Below, one piece after another: positions 49,290 to 58,802 of a stretch of 64,000 nucleotides of DNA. The notes under the pieces are model-generated. The model made no database searches. It was not told where the DNA came from and worked only from the letters and a program-made list of their open reading frames with translations. How positions within the stretch are numbered: the stretch's first letter is position 1; each line of letters begins with the position of its first letter. The stretch is from positions 1 through 64,000 of the forward strand of contig JABYQR010000077.1 in assembly GCA_022592445.1 (NCBI GenBank), written 5' to 3'. Position numbers and translations under genes: made by a program. The stretch comes from Cytidiella melzeri. Lineage: Eukaryota > Basidiomycota > Agaricomycetes > Polyporales > Irpicaceae.

Positions 49290-50478
49290 TGAGATCAGGT
49301 CTGTATGGACAGATGGTTCTCTCATGTGGGATGGGACTGCTAGGTGGCAAAAGTCAGGGGCAGCCTGGACCACAAGACATACGGGTCATACTATCACACA
49401 AAAGTCTACCCCAATGGGCAATTCTGGCGTCTATGATGCTGAGATTTGCACTCTTGCTATGGGTATCAATGATGCTGTCTGGCAAGTTCACAATAGTATC
49501 ACTGAGATTCATTTGTTTGCAGATAATAGGTCTGCTCTTCAGTCGATTCTGAGCCCCACCCTTGGCCCAGGTCAAGCAATGCATCTGTTCGCGTGCCAGA
49601 GGGTGCGCAAGTTCCTAAGCGCAAACCCGGAGCGATTTATTGGCCTCCATTGGGTACCTAGTCATGTTGGCATTGAACAGAATGAAGACATGGACAAGCT
49701 GGCTAAGGAGGCCACTGAGGCTGAACAACCAAGATTCACATCTTGGAGTGTTGCTCGACAAGACATTGACGCCCTTGCTATCAAGCGGTGGCATTGTCTC
49801 ATGCATGACTTTGAATATAAAGGTCATAGCAATGTCATAAAGACTAGTGAATTCAAGGGAGTGACTCCAGTGGCAAAACACCATTGGTGGCTCAAGAACC
49901 TGGGAGGTGCAAAGTCAGCATTGTATAGTGTTGAAAAGCCTGACAATTCCGTTGGTGTAGCAGAATATGCTGCTGCCACACGTCTACTCTCCGGACACTT
50001 GCCTATTGGTGAGTTCAGGGAGCAATTTCATCTTGAGGGCCACGTGGAATGTGCATGCGGAGCTCCTGAGACCCAAAAGCACTTGCTGGAGGAATGCAAC
50101 TTGTGGTACCGTGCATGGAGACCACCTGACCCATATAATGAGGGGGAATTAGCAGCCCTCTTCAATATGGACAGATCTGATTTCCAGAACTGTACACAGG
50201 CATTCGGACAGAATGACCTACTCACATTCCTGATCATGAATCCCATGGCAGGAACATTTGAATGGGCTAACTTGTTGGATAATTGGACAACAGACTTGGC
50301 TGAAGGAAAGCTCAACTCATACGCAGTCACGCAGACGTGGGTGGAGACTAAACTGCAACAGAAGGTATTCGGTGCATACACCAAATGGGTACCTATCAAC
50401 TATAACCCCAGAGGATATCGAGCGTTCATGCGCGAGATATGGAAGTCGTGGCATGAGTGTACTCATACACAAAGGTGA
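49290..50478 (+). pseudogene. Non-LTR retrotransposon ORF2 3' part: RNase H and Cys/His motif
   Basis: An uninterrupted frame of almost 400 codons. RNase H active-site residues are all present: VWTDGSLMWDG (Asp), GVYDAEICTLAMG (Glu), IHLFADNRSALQ (Asp) and the GLHWVPSHVGIEQNEDMDKL block (Asp). After a variable region the motif CACGAPETQKHLLEEC (C-x-C-x7-H-x4-C) follows, as at the end of I/Tad-like LINE ORF2. A 50-100 residue tail runs to TGA 50478. Endonuclease and RT are missing, and the frame is closed upstream by a stop, so this is a 5'-deleted copy. It is surprisingly intact for a dead fragment. Confidence 0.85.
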
Positions 50479-50962
50479 AGCTTCAGAAGAGCAGAAGCGG
50501 GATCCAGTGCTGAAGGTGAAAAAGCTAAAGGGGCACATTCCTGCGGCAGATCACCTTGCCAAGGCTGAGGCTGAGGCAAAAGCAAGGTCAGAGGAGGATC
50601 GAGTGAAGTTTGTGGAATGGATATTTAAACACCTTACCGACGAACTGGAGTACAAGTCTCCAAATTACAGTTGGCAGGAGCCGTTTAGGGAACAGCGATA
50701 TCTTGCTAACGGGATGCCAGCAAATGCGCTGGACTTTGGGAAAGATGAGTTTTGCACTCCTGTGCAGAACAGGGATTCCAACCTAAGTTGCAATGGTCAT
50801 CATGAGGATGGTGGTGGGGTCGACCCCTTGCTGTCAGAATCTGCGCGATGGCGAGTGAACCCAAGTTCAGGAGGACGCCTGGATTGTGGGGATCTCACAG
50901 ACACAGGGTGGGGCTCTCTCTACCCTGAGTCTGGCAGGGAAACCCTCGGTACCGGAGAGTGA
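50479..50962 (+). other. Open frame following the LINE ORF
   Basis: A frame open from 50258 to 50962 extends about 160 codons beyond the RNase H stop in another phase. It contains a Lys/Glu/Ala-rich helix-like stretch (AKAEAEAKARSEEDRVKFVE) and a C-terminal WQEPFREQRYL part. This could be the true C-terminal continuation after a frameshift, or a separate small ORF. No family is recognised. Confidence 0.35.
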
Positions 50963-51528
50963 GAGGGATAATAAGTGCCACGACCTGGCACACTTCAAAA
51001 ACAGGATTACGTTCAGGGGGGAGTATTTTCTTTTCCTGCGCAGTAGCGACAACGCGCTTAGACGGGGCTAAGTCATCAGGCCTAGGACATACCACATTCA
51101 ACCGTCCTGAAAAAACTGTCAGAAAGTAGCAGTTGCAGCGGGCACTCGCAGCCGCAGGCCGTCACGGGGCTGGGAGTTTATATCTCCTTTCCTGTTTCTG
51201 CCAAGTACAGGTTGCGACACTCGGGCGGTGCTTGAACACCACTGCCTTGCTGTCCGGTCCATACCACTCATCCGAGGACTGTATAAAGCAACTCACTTTT
51301 GGGGCGGGCACTGGCAGCCGTCCTATGGTTACGGATCACGGTCTCACATGTAACTACATTACGCACGGACCTTCATAAACTAAGATTTTTTTATTTTAAA
51401 AAAAAGACACCTAAGCAGTTACACGACACTGAAGGCCGTGTTTTTATGTCGAATGAATATTATCCCCCGCGGGTAGAACAAAATTCGCAAGTATGCTGAT
51501 TTGCCTCCCAGCGTTCACATTCTCCAAT
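50963..51528. other. Upstream region of the U6 gene
   Basis: No coding sequence. Contains the short palindrome GTGCCACGACCTGGCAC near 50975 and an A/T-rich tract (TTTTTTTATTTTAAAAAAAA) at about 51388-51408. No clear TATA box at -25 to -30 of the U6 start. Confidence 0.35.
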
Positions 51529-51552
51529 GTCCCCTTCGGGGTGACATACGAA

Positions 51553-51583
<31 letters not shown>

Positions 51584-51640
51584 GGCCCCTGCACAAGGAT
51601 GACACGCTTTCCCGGAGTGGTAGACCTACGGGTCTCAATA
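51529..51640 (+). ncRNA. U6 spliceosomal snRNA
   Basis: The conserved U6 core is intact: a CCCCTTCGGGG 5' hairpin, AATTGGAACGATACAGAGAA with the ACAGAGA box (51567-51573), GATTAGCATGGCCCCTGC (U4-pairing region and internal stem-loop), and AAGGATGACACGC. No intron interrupts the catalytic core, unlike in some yeasts and basidiomycetes. The A-box-like sequence inside the gene is preserved. The 3' tail (TTTCCCGGAGTGGTAGACC onward) is unusual, and no run of four or more T's marks the pol III terminator at the expected place, so the 3' end is approximate. U6 pairs with U4, then with U2 and the 5' splice site, and forms the catalytic centre of the spliceosome. Confidence 0.88.
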
Positions 51641-52289
51641 TTTATTGTTCTTCGTCCTAATGAACACTCACTCAAGGCACTCGCACGGCTATGCGAGAGT
51701 TTGTCGTTAGTATAGCATGTACAACTAGTATGCACAGTAGGCATGTATTCTCACACGCTCCTCGAGCTTTCGTGGCCTCAAAATTACCTATGCGAGCCGC
51801 GATTCAACGCATTGCGAAAGCCGCCATTTTGTCGAAGAGTGTACGCATTAACGAGATAGCTGAGTAGTACAGCACTACGACGACGTTTTCTGCTTTAATG
51901 GATAACCTTGACCATAACCTGGATACAGCGAAAACTATGGAAACAATGATGAGGATCCGGAAACATAATGGTGACGATGGGGGATGAGCGAGCATCGAAC
52001 AGCGGTGGGAAGGTGTGAGAGTCAAGTCCGAATCCGTGAGCGTGATTAGCGATAGGGATGTGCAATACAAGGATAGGGAAAGATACATAGCAAATATAGC
52101 GCAACAACGAGATAGCGAGGTACATTGCGTTTCGTGCTCCTTCAGAGCGAGATGGTGGGGAGGGCTAAGCTACAATTGGTAGATTAGAGACGGTGATGTG
52201 TTAGCCTGATGATGGTGTCGTTCTCCTTGAGAGATGATGGGTAGCCTTCGCTTGCGTGCAACAGGCAGGCTTTAGAGGATTCAAAAAAG
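51641..52289. other. No recognised gene
   Basis: Short frames only, downstream of U6. Nothing recognised. Confidence 0.4.
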
Positions 52290-52500
52290 TAGAAAGTCGA
52301 GAGAATCGAAGTAGATTGGCCATGCGTCGCGGGGTGTATAGCCATGCTTGCTTCGACTAGGCAGTCGAGCATGAGCGGACTCCAACCCACATGTCGAGGA
52401 TCGAGGGAGGAAGAGATACTGCCAGTGGAAGAAGAGAATGATGTCAGTCATCGGGAGGAGTGGTGGAATGCGGGAGGTTGCTCACCAGAACAACTGTATC

Positions 52501-53908
52501 TCAGTCGGACGTCTCATTCTCCGAGTCGGAGAGCAGGTGTGTGTAATCCCGCAGGCCGTCCTCGCTGGAAGCATACGGATCGTGGTCAAGGTAAGACGTG
52601 GACGATCCAACAGTAGCGGACTCGGACAGCAGGTGTGTGTAATCCCGCAGGCCGTCCTCGCTAGAAGCATACGGATCGTGGTCAAGGCAAGACGTGGACG
52701 ATCCAGAATTAGCGGACTCGGACAGCATGCTTGGGCCAGTCGACCGTCCCAGCTTTGCACCAGGCATCACGTTGGGTATGAAGTCCAAACATGGCGCTGA
52801 GTCGGCTCTAACGCTGACCTCCTTGTTGTTGTTGAGATTAACGTCCCGTTCCTGTTGTGGAACACCACTTTCCTTCGCCGGTTCGGGAGACGAAGACCTA
52901 CGTCGTTTCTTCGGCCTTTCCGAGCTCAGCAGAGCAGGATCGATCGTTAGGATGTTCGCGCTCGACGAGGCATGGGAGACTTGAGTCTCCTCTGAACCCA
53001 AGGTATTGTCGCGCGCTGGCAGGGGAGCTGGCGGGGAAATGTCCATCGGCGGCGTGGGCCAGTTTATGTCCAAATCCTCGTGGTACCCCTCAGGATCACG
53101 ACGCAGGGCCTCCACTTCATCAGCATTGAATTGCCACGGCCCGCCTATCTCCGTTCGAAACACAAATGCCCCGTCGCTACATTCGAAGTAGCGAAACGGG
53201 GCCGCTTCTTTTTCCTCAAAAGTGGGCATGCCATCGCTGAGATAGAACGGCATTTTATAGGGACTGTTGGTTCTTAAGAAACGCTCAACAGCTGGCAGGG
53301 CACACTTCGAAAACCTTTTCCGCAGACGCAGACGTTGTACTCCTCCTTCCTCGACCAGGACGAGATAGGGAGGCAGGATAAAAATGTTGGAGCGTGGATA
53401 GAGCATCCCGTCTTCTAGAGCCTGAAGAGTTGTTCAGTTGGATGACACGCAGGACATGATTGAACACCTGAGGGAACACTTACGACACGATATTCGCTGG
53501 GGTGCAGACCACCAGAACCTTGTGACGGTACTCCAGGAAAGGGAGGACGTTCGCTGTCAGGAGGAAGGTGATATGGAACAATAGGAAGTTCTTGGGACTG
53601 GAATATGTGGCCTACGCGTGAGCGCAAGACCCGGAAGTAAGAGCTGAAGCACATACAACTTGACTACCGCTTGGTTGTGCACTTGGCTGTGCGGCCACTT
53701 CACCTGTCGAGTTGTTCTTCTTATTCTGATTCCTGTTGCTTCTATCGACGATCTTGTTGCCCGCAGGAATATTAACAAACTTAAGACCACCGTTGGCCCT
53801 CTTCCTCGCTCTGACCGCACGTTGCGCGGGGGTGGCCGTGGTGGCCGAGCCCTGGCCCGCTGTGGCCCTGGTTTTGGCTTTGGTCATAGCCGTACTCGGT
53901 TTGTCCAT
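52501..53908 (-). CDS. Orphan nuclear-type protein with 32-residue tandem repeat
   Basis: Three exons on the minus strand. Exon 1 from ATG 53908 encodes a basic Ala/Arg/Lys/Asn-rich region (TKAKTRATAGQG...ARKRANGGLKFVNIP). Exon 2 starts near 53624. A GTAAGT...CTTCAG intron precedes exon 3 (NIFILPPYLVLVEEGGVQRL, then FRYFECSDGAFVF and GPWQFNADEVEALRRDPEGY). A predicted nuclear localisation signal (PKKRRRSSSPEP) follows, then an acidic Ser-rich C-terminus with two 32-residue tandem units (LSESANSGSSTSCLDHDPYA..., 96 bp period), ending TGA 52503-52501. About 460 residues. No known domain is recognised. The NLS-like cluster and charged ends suggest a nuclear protein. The exon 1/2 donor is ambiguous (GTAGTC or GTATGT). 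A decayed paralogue lies 3.7 kb away. Confidence 0.65.
52533..52724 (-). repeat. Two tandem 96-bp units inside the orphan gene
   Basis: The phrase GCAGGTGTGTGTAATCCCGC recurs at 52533 and 52629. The units keep the reading frame (32 codons) and differ at few positions. The paralogue at 56.3 kb has only one diverged unit. Confidence 0.85.
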
Positions 53909-54343
53909 GCTGAAATTAAAGAGACGGATTCGAGTTTCTCGAGGTTTAACAGCGACCACGACGACCGCGTACGAGGACGATTGCGAGGACGAATGGGAGC
54001 AGAAGAAAGAGGCGGGGGAGACTATGAATCACTCGACAGATGGATGGCACTCGTAGATGCTGTCGTGTGGGTACGGAGGAGGGGAAAGTGAGCAGGGATG
54101 GAAAGGCCACACGACTGCTTGCACAAGAGACAGCGCGCAACGCGTTTCCAGTGGTGGTGGATATAACTACGCGAACAAATCCGGCAGTAGAGGAGGTCAG
54201 TCGCACAACACCAAGGGTGCTCTGGACAGCGTCGTTATTGAGTGGGGACGACGGGTGGTGGACGATGAATGACGAGAGACAGGGAATTGATATAGAGGGT
54301 GGGTGGTGCTAGAGGTCGCGCGTCAGACTAACTGCCCAGAATT

Positions 54344-56067
54344 GAACTCCGACCACGCGAGCACATCCAGGTACCGCGACGCATCCTCATTCGACAATGC
54401 ACTTCTCCTTTGTTCTTCGTTCTTCCGGGCTACCACTCATTCTTCCGACGCGACGATCTTCAATTCGTTGTCCAGCTTTGAGCTCGCAGATTGCAATACC
54501 GGTGCCATTCAACAGATGCGCAAGCAAGCCAGCGCCAAACCACGGACAAAAACCAGTGATGCATGGCTTTTGACCTGCACTCGACGCGACCTGCCACGTC
54601 GACAGCATTTAGAAAGGCCTAGATAACGGTGAACAGAGCTGAAAGTGAGTTCAAAAGCAGCTGCAAGCTCTGAAACACCCACTGAACGCTGATACATGGC
54701 ACACAGCCCGTGCTCAAAGCGCAAACCAGCAATTTCTGCGATTCTCGCGCTTTGAACGACAGAAACGGCGACAGCGATGCGGCCCCGAGGGTTCAACGTG
54801 GACCAACAACTTTCTTATAATAGGCGATACAACGGCATGGCCTAAAGAAGTAACCTCTTTGCCGCTCTCACTAACAGCGAGCAATGGTGTTTGGGCATTG
54901 GTGTGTTTCTCGCCTTTCACACAACTCTCAGATTTTATTCCTTCTCACTATGCTTTCTTTTCCTGTCTGCGAGAATTTTTTTGGATTTATTTGCAAGTTA
55001 CGTCGCACATACTCGCATTGTCAACTGCCTTCCGTTGTTCGCTCTCCTCTTTAATTTCCTTCAATTTTTTTGCTTCCGCGCCCCTTGTTTTGCTCCTTCT
55101 GGCCACGATGATTGGCTAGAAAGCTTCATCATTCTCCTCTTCGCTCGTCGGACCTTGTTTTTTGTCCTCGGCATACACCCTTGCCGTGGTCTGCTCGTTG
55201 TTGCCAACACGCTTCATCTCGTCCTCGTCCTCGTAGCTCACCCTCCCCCGCCACGTCACCACTGCTGCTATCCTTCTCCCCACTTCAACTTTCCCTCTCG
55301 CCTGCACCAGCTACCTTCAGCAACTTGAAGACCTTACTGCAGTGCTCGCTTTCCTCATCTTCCTCCCCTACCCTGATTCCAACATGCCACCCTGTCCATA
55401 CCATCGCTCTCCTTGGCCTCTTCAGCAACCAACCATCTAGCTGAGTCTCTTCAGGCTTCACCCACACACGCCGGTCCCCATCCCCTTGAACTCTACGCCC
55501 GAGCTTGTCACCTCTACATTTTTCATCACGCTGCACCAGGTCAATGCATCAACGTTCATTCTGCATCTCACACCATCGACTACCTTCATCACGCCAAGTC
55601 TTCCAACTCCTCCATCACGCAACCCATATCGCTCCCCATCGGCCACCGTCCCCAGCATGGGTGACTTACAGACAGTATCATTCACTACCGGAAACTCACA
55701 ATGACTGACTCTCGTGCCAGATGGTTTTTCGAGTCGACACACAGACACAGACACTCTCCCCTACCACACTCGTCTTTGCCGCTGTCCCCGTTATGCTGCA
55801 TCAGTTGAACACGTATTCCAATACAAATCAGCCCACCAGTGTTTGCCTTCAAGAGTTGCACTCTTGCCTGATAGCCAACATACTGTAGCTACACACAACG
55901 AGGTTTATGCGAATAAACAAATACACAATTTTCATATCTCTCCTATACATCCACACAATTACATACAGAACATGCTCGAAAAGAAAGACAACACCGAAAC
56001 CAAAAATATCCATGAACTAGTAGCAGTAGTGTGTGAGTGTATACGGACGTGCTCTATACCCCAATAG
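54344..56067. other. Spacer between the duplicated segments
   Basis: No confident gene. From about 54860 to 55730 the plus strand is strongly pyrimidine-rich, producing hydrophobic or Ser/Pro-rich shadow frames. A plus-strand transcript leader is possible but nothing downstream supports a gene. Confidence 0.35.
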
Positions 56068-56857
56068 AAAGCAGGAAGTCAAGGGAATCGAAGGTGGGTG
56101 CCCATGCGTTGCGGGGTATGTAGCCCTGCTTGCTTCAACTAGGCAGTGAAGTGCGAGCAGACTCCAATCTGCGTGTTGAGGATCGAGAGAGATGCAGCCA
56201 GTGGAAGAAGGGAATGATGTCAGTTATCAGGAGGAGTGGTGGAATCCGGGCGGTTGCTCACCAGATCAACTGGATCTCAGTCGGACGTCACATCCTCCGA
56301 GTCGGAGGGCAAGTGTATGCAATCCGACAGTCTGTCCTTGCTGGGAGTATCCAGAAAGTAATCAAAGTAAGGCGTTGGCGGTCCAGAAACACCTAACTCG
56401 GAGAGCGTGCTTGGGCCAGTCGACTGTCCCAGGTCTGCATCAGGCATCACATTGGGTAAAAGGTCCAACAACGGCGAAACCTCCTCTTTGAGAATGACAA
56501 CAACGTCCCCTTTCTGTTGCGGAACACCACTTTCCTTCGCCGGCTCGGGAGACGAGGACCTACGTCGCTTCTTCGGCCTTTCCCAGCTCAGCAGAGCAGG
56601 ATTGATTGTTAGCGCTTGACAAGGGTTGGGAGACTTGAGTCTCATAGCCCTCTGACATTGTACTCCTCCTTCCTCGACCAGTACGAGATTGGGAAGGAGG
56701 ATATAGATGTTGGAGTGTGGATAGAAACACCCGTCTGGAGCCTGAAGAGTTGTCTGATTGGATGGCCACGTAGGACATTGCTGAGCAGTGAACATAATAC
56801 TTACGAGACTATATTTGCTGGGGGGCAGCCCGCCAGGAGCTTGTGACAGTATCCCAG

Positions 56858-56925
56858 GTAAGAAAGTACGCACGCTGACTGGGTCAAAAGTCCTTTTGAC
56901 CCAGTAAGCATGCGTCCTTTCTTAC
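56858..56925. repeat. 33-bp inverted repeat (hairpin) in duplicated copy 2
   Basis: Arms 56858-56890 and 56893-56925 pair with 3 mismatches in 33 and a 2-base loop; the arms begin GTAAGAAAG and meet at CAAAAG/CTTTTG. Copy 1 has unrelated sequence at this place. On the plus strand it begins GTAAG and is followed by AG, resembling an intron, but the gene lies on the other strand. Confidence 0.9.
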
Positions 56926-57181
56926 AGGAAGTTATTGAGACTGGAATATGTGGCCTACGCATGAGCGCAAAGCCCAGAAGTAAGAGCTGAAGTACTTACC
57001 ACTTGACTACTGATTGGTTGTGCATTTGGCTGTGCGGCCACTTCACCTGTCGCATTATTCTTCCTGTTTTGGTTCCTGTTGCTGCTATCGACAAGCTTGT
57101 TGTTTGCAGGATAATCACAAAGTTAAGATCATTGTTAGCATTCTTGCTGGCTCTGACCGCACGATGCGCGGTGGTGGCCAA

Positions 57182-57243
57182 GCCCTTGCCTTGCCTTTGA
57201 CCATAGCCTATGGTCAGGCTATGGTCAAAGGCAAGGCAAGGGC
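57182..57243. repeat. 27-bp perfect inverted repeat (hairpin) in duplicated copy 2
   Basis: Arms 57182-57208 and 57217-57243 (GCCCTTGCCTTGCCTTTGAC... and its exact complement) around an 8-base TATGGTCA loop, itself part of a nested TGACCATAG/CTATGGTCA palindrome. In copy 1 the corresponding place has only one arm-like sequence. Confidence 0.95.
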
Positions 57244-57741
57244 CCAGCCTACACAATAGCCGTACTCAGTTTGTCCATGCTGAAATCAAAGAGACAAATT
57301 TGGGTTTCTCAAGGTTTAACAGCGACCACGACAACTGCGTACAAGGACCATTGCAAGGATAATTGGGGGCAGAAGAAAGAGGCAGGGGAGACTATGAATC
57401 ACTCGACAGATGAATGGGTCCTTGTAGATGCTGTTGTGTGGGTACGGAGGAGGGGAAGGTGAGCAGGGATGGAAAGGCCACACGACTGCTTGCACAAGAG
57501 ACAGCACGCAACACATTTCCAGTGGTGGTGGATATAACTACACAAACAAATCTGGCAGTAGAGGAGATCAGTCGCACAACACCAAGGGTGCTCTGGACAG
57601 CATTGTTGTTGAGTAAGGACAACGGGTGGTGGACGATGAGTGACGAGAGACGGGTGGTGGACAATGAGTGACAAGAGACAGGGAATTGATATAGAGGGTT
57701 GGGTGGTGCTAGAGTTCACACGTCAGACTAACTGCCCAGAA

Positions 57742-58059
57742 TAACTAGGCCCCCGGAATGCCCACCAAAAGGTTTGATCCAAAAAATCCGGAAAATTAGT
57801 CTCAGAACCAGCCGTTTGCAATATTGGATTTGGGAACCGGAGTCCCAAAAAGACAAACAAATGTTAAGGAGCACGGTAGTCTTGGTCCCAGACCCTCTGC
57901 ACGCTGCCACGTGCGCTGCCTTCCTGTTTTGGGGGCGGAGAACAAAAAAAAACCAGGAAGCCAGCTGAGGTTGAATTGGGTGTATTTTGTTCTCACGGGT
58001 TAATTTGATATAGCATGATTTTGTTGTAAGCAATCAACAGATGCTATGTCCTGTGACTA
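57742..58059. other. No recognised gene
   Basis: Repeat-flanking DNA; nothing recognised. Confidence 0.3.
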
Positions 58060-58802
58060 CCTTTAAGGTTCCCTTTGACAAATTGTATGGGTCATATCCT
58101 GAACATGTCCAGCTGTTCTCTGGTATGTCTTAATAAACCCACTTAGTGACTTTCTCACTTAACTTGATTTGCACAGATGAGTCTTGGAAATATGCCAAAA
58201 AAATGATAATGCCAAATCCCATCTGACAACTTCCAAAGGGCAGGATGTGCTATGCTGTCCCACTCATATTGTTTTCATCAATGATGTTTCTGGCAATGTT
58301 TCAAAGCAGTGGAACGAGCATCATGTTGTCTACATCTCTAACACAAACTTGCCATGGGAGATGATAGAAAAGGAATTTTCAGTCAAGTTTGTCTCATTGC
58401 CACCACATGTGCCTCCAATAAAGCTTGCAAAGGCTGTCTGTGACTCGAGAAAGTAAGTACAGTCATGAACTCTACTGCAGAAAGATTATTCTGATACTTT
58501 TCACATACTTCTCAAATAGTTCAGCAGCTCCAAATGGTGTCAATGCTTGGGACTGCAAGTATGACAGATACGTTTTGTTGCTTCCATATGGCTTCTTTTT
58601 TGGTGGCAACAATCCAATGCAAGCAGAGGAATGCAGTCACAACAGGCTTGGTTGTAATCTCTTTTACCGAACTTACAAAATTAGTGGTATCAAAGCTCAT
58701 AAAGCTTCAGAAGAAGGCTTTCTTGAGCTATTATCTGTATGTTTCTTTCTGTTTTCTTCTTCAACAGTCAAGCTTGGAAACATGATTTTTTTGCTACTGT
58801 AG
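58060..58802 (+). pseudogene. Agaricomycete transposon-associated protein, N-terminal half, broken
   Basis: Pieces in changing frames: FDKLYGSYPEHVQLFS before an intron-like GTATGT...TGCACAG, then IVFINDVSGNVSKQWNEHHV with NLPWEMIEKEFSVKFVSLPP, then (58500-58740) VNAWDCKYDRYVLLLPYGFF and GGNNPMQAEECSHNRLGCN. These are the conserved blocks that precede, in family members, the TPTEILHTVLLGV part seen at 42.1 kb. Frame changes show the copy is dead. Confidence 0.65.

Larger units (their letters stand above)
52290..54343. repeat. Segmental duplication D, copy 1 (less decayed)
   Basis: About 2 kb that recur in the same orientation at 56068-57741. Shared landmarks include GTCAGACTAACTGCCCAGAA at the right edge and GCCAGTGGAAGAAG near the left. 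It includes an entire spliced orphan gene on the minus strand and its upstream region. Confidence 0.9.
56277..57278 (-). pseudogene. Decayed paralogue of the orphan nuclear-type gene
   Basis: Homologous to the gene at 52501-53908 and in the same orientation. The C-terminal end (from PKKRRRSSSPEPAKESGVPQ to SDSEDVTSD) and the VLVEEGGVQ block survive. About 130 codons between them are deleted, with VQCQRAM now running straight into RLKSPNPCQALTINPALL. The start codon at 57278 is followed after nine codons by TAG, exactly where a palindrome has replaced the ancestral sequence. A second palindrome sits in exon 2. Only one 32-residue unit is present. This copy is very unlikely to make the original protein. 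Confidence 0.8.
56068..57741. repeat. Segmental duplication D, copy 2 (decayed)
   Basis: Matches 52290-54343. Relative to copy 1 it has an internal deletion of roughly 400 bp in the gene body, many CpG to TpG/CpA changes, two inserted snap-back palindromes and a 28-bp tandem duplication (CGGGTGGTGGAC..., about 57645-57700). Confidence 0.9.

Noticed and set aside
54859..55704. Several plus-strand hydrophobic or Ser/Pro-rich proteins
   Set aside because: All frames mirror one long pyrimidine-rich stretch; no frame is favoured and no splice pattern links them.
56858..56925. The GTAAG...AG-bounded hairpin read as a newly gained intron
   Set aside because: The affected gene lies on the minus strand; on that strand the segment starts GTAAG but is not followed by AG, so it cannot be an intron of that gene.
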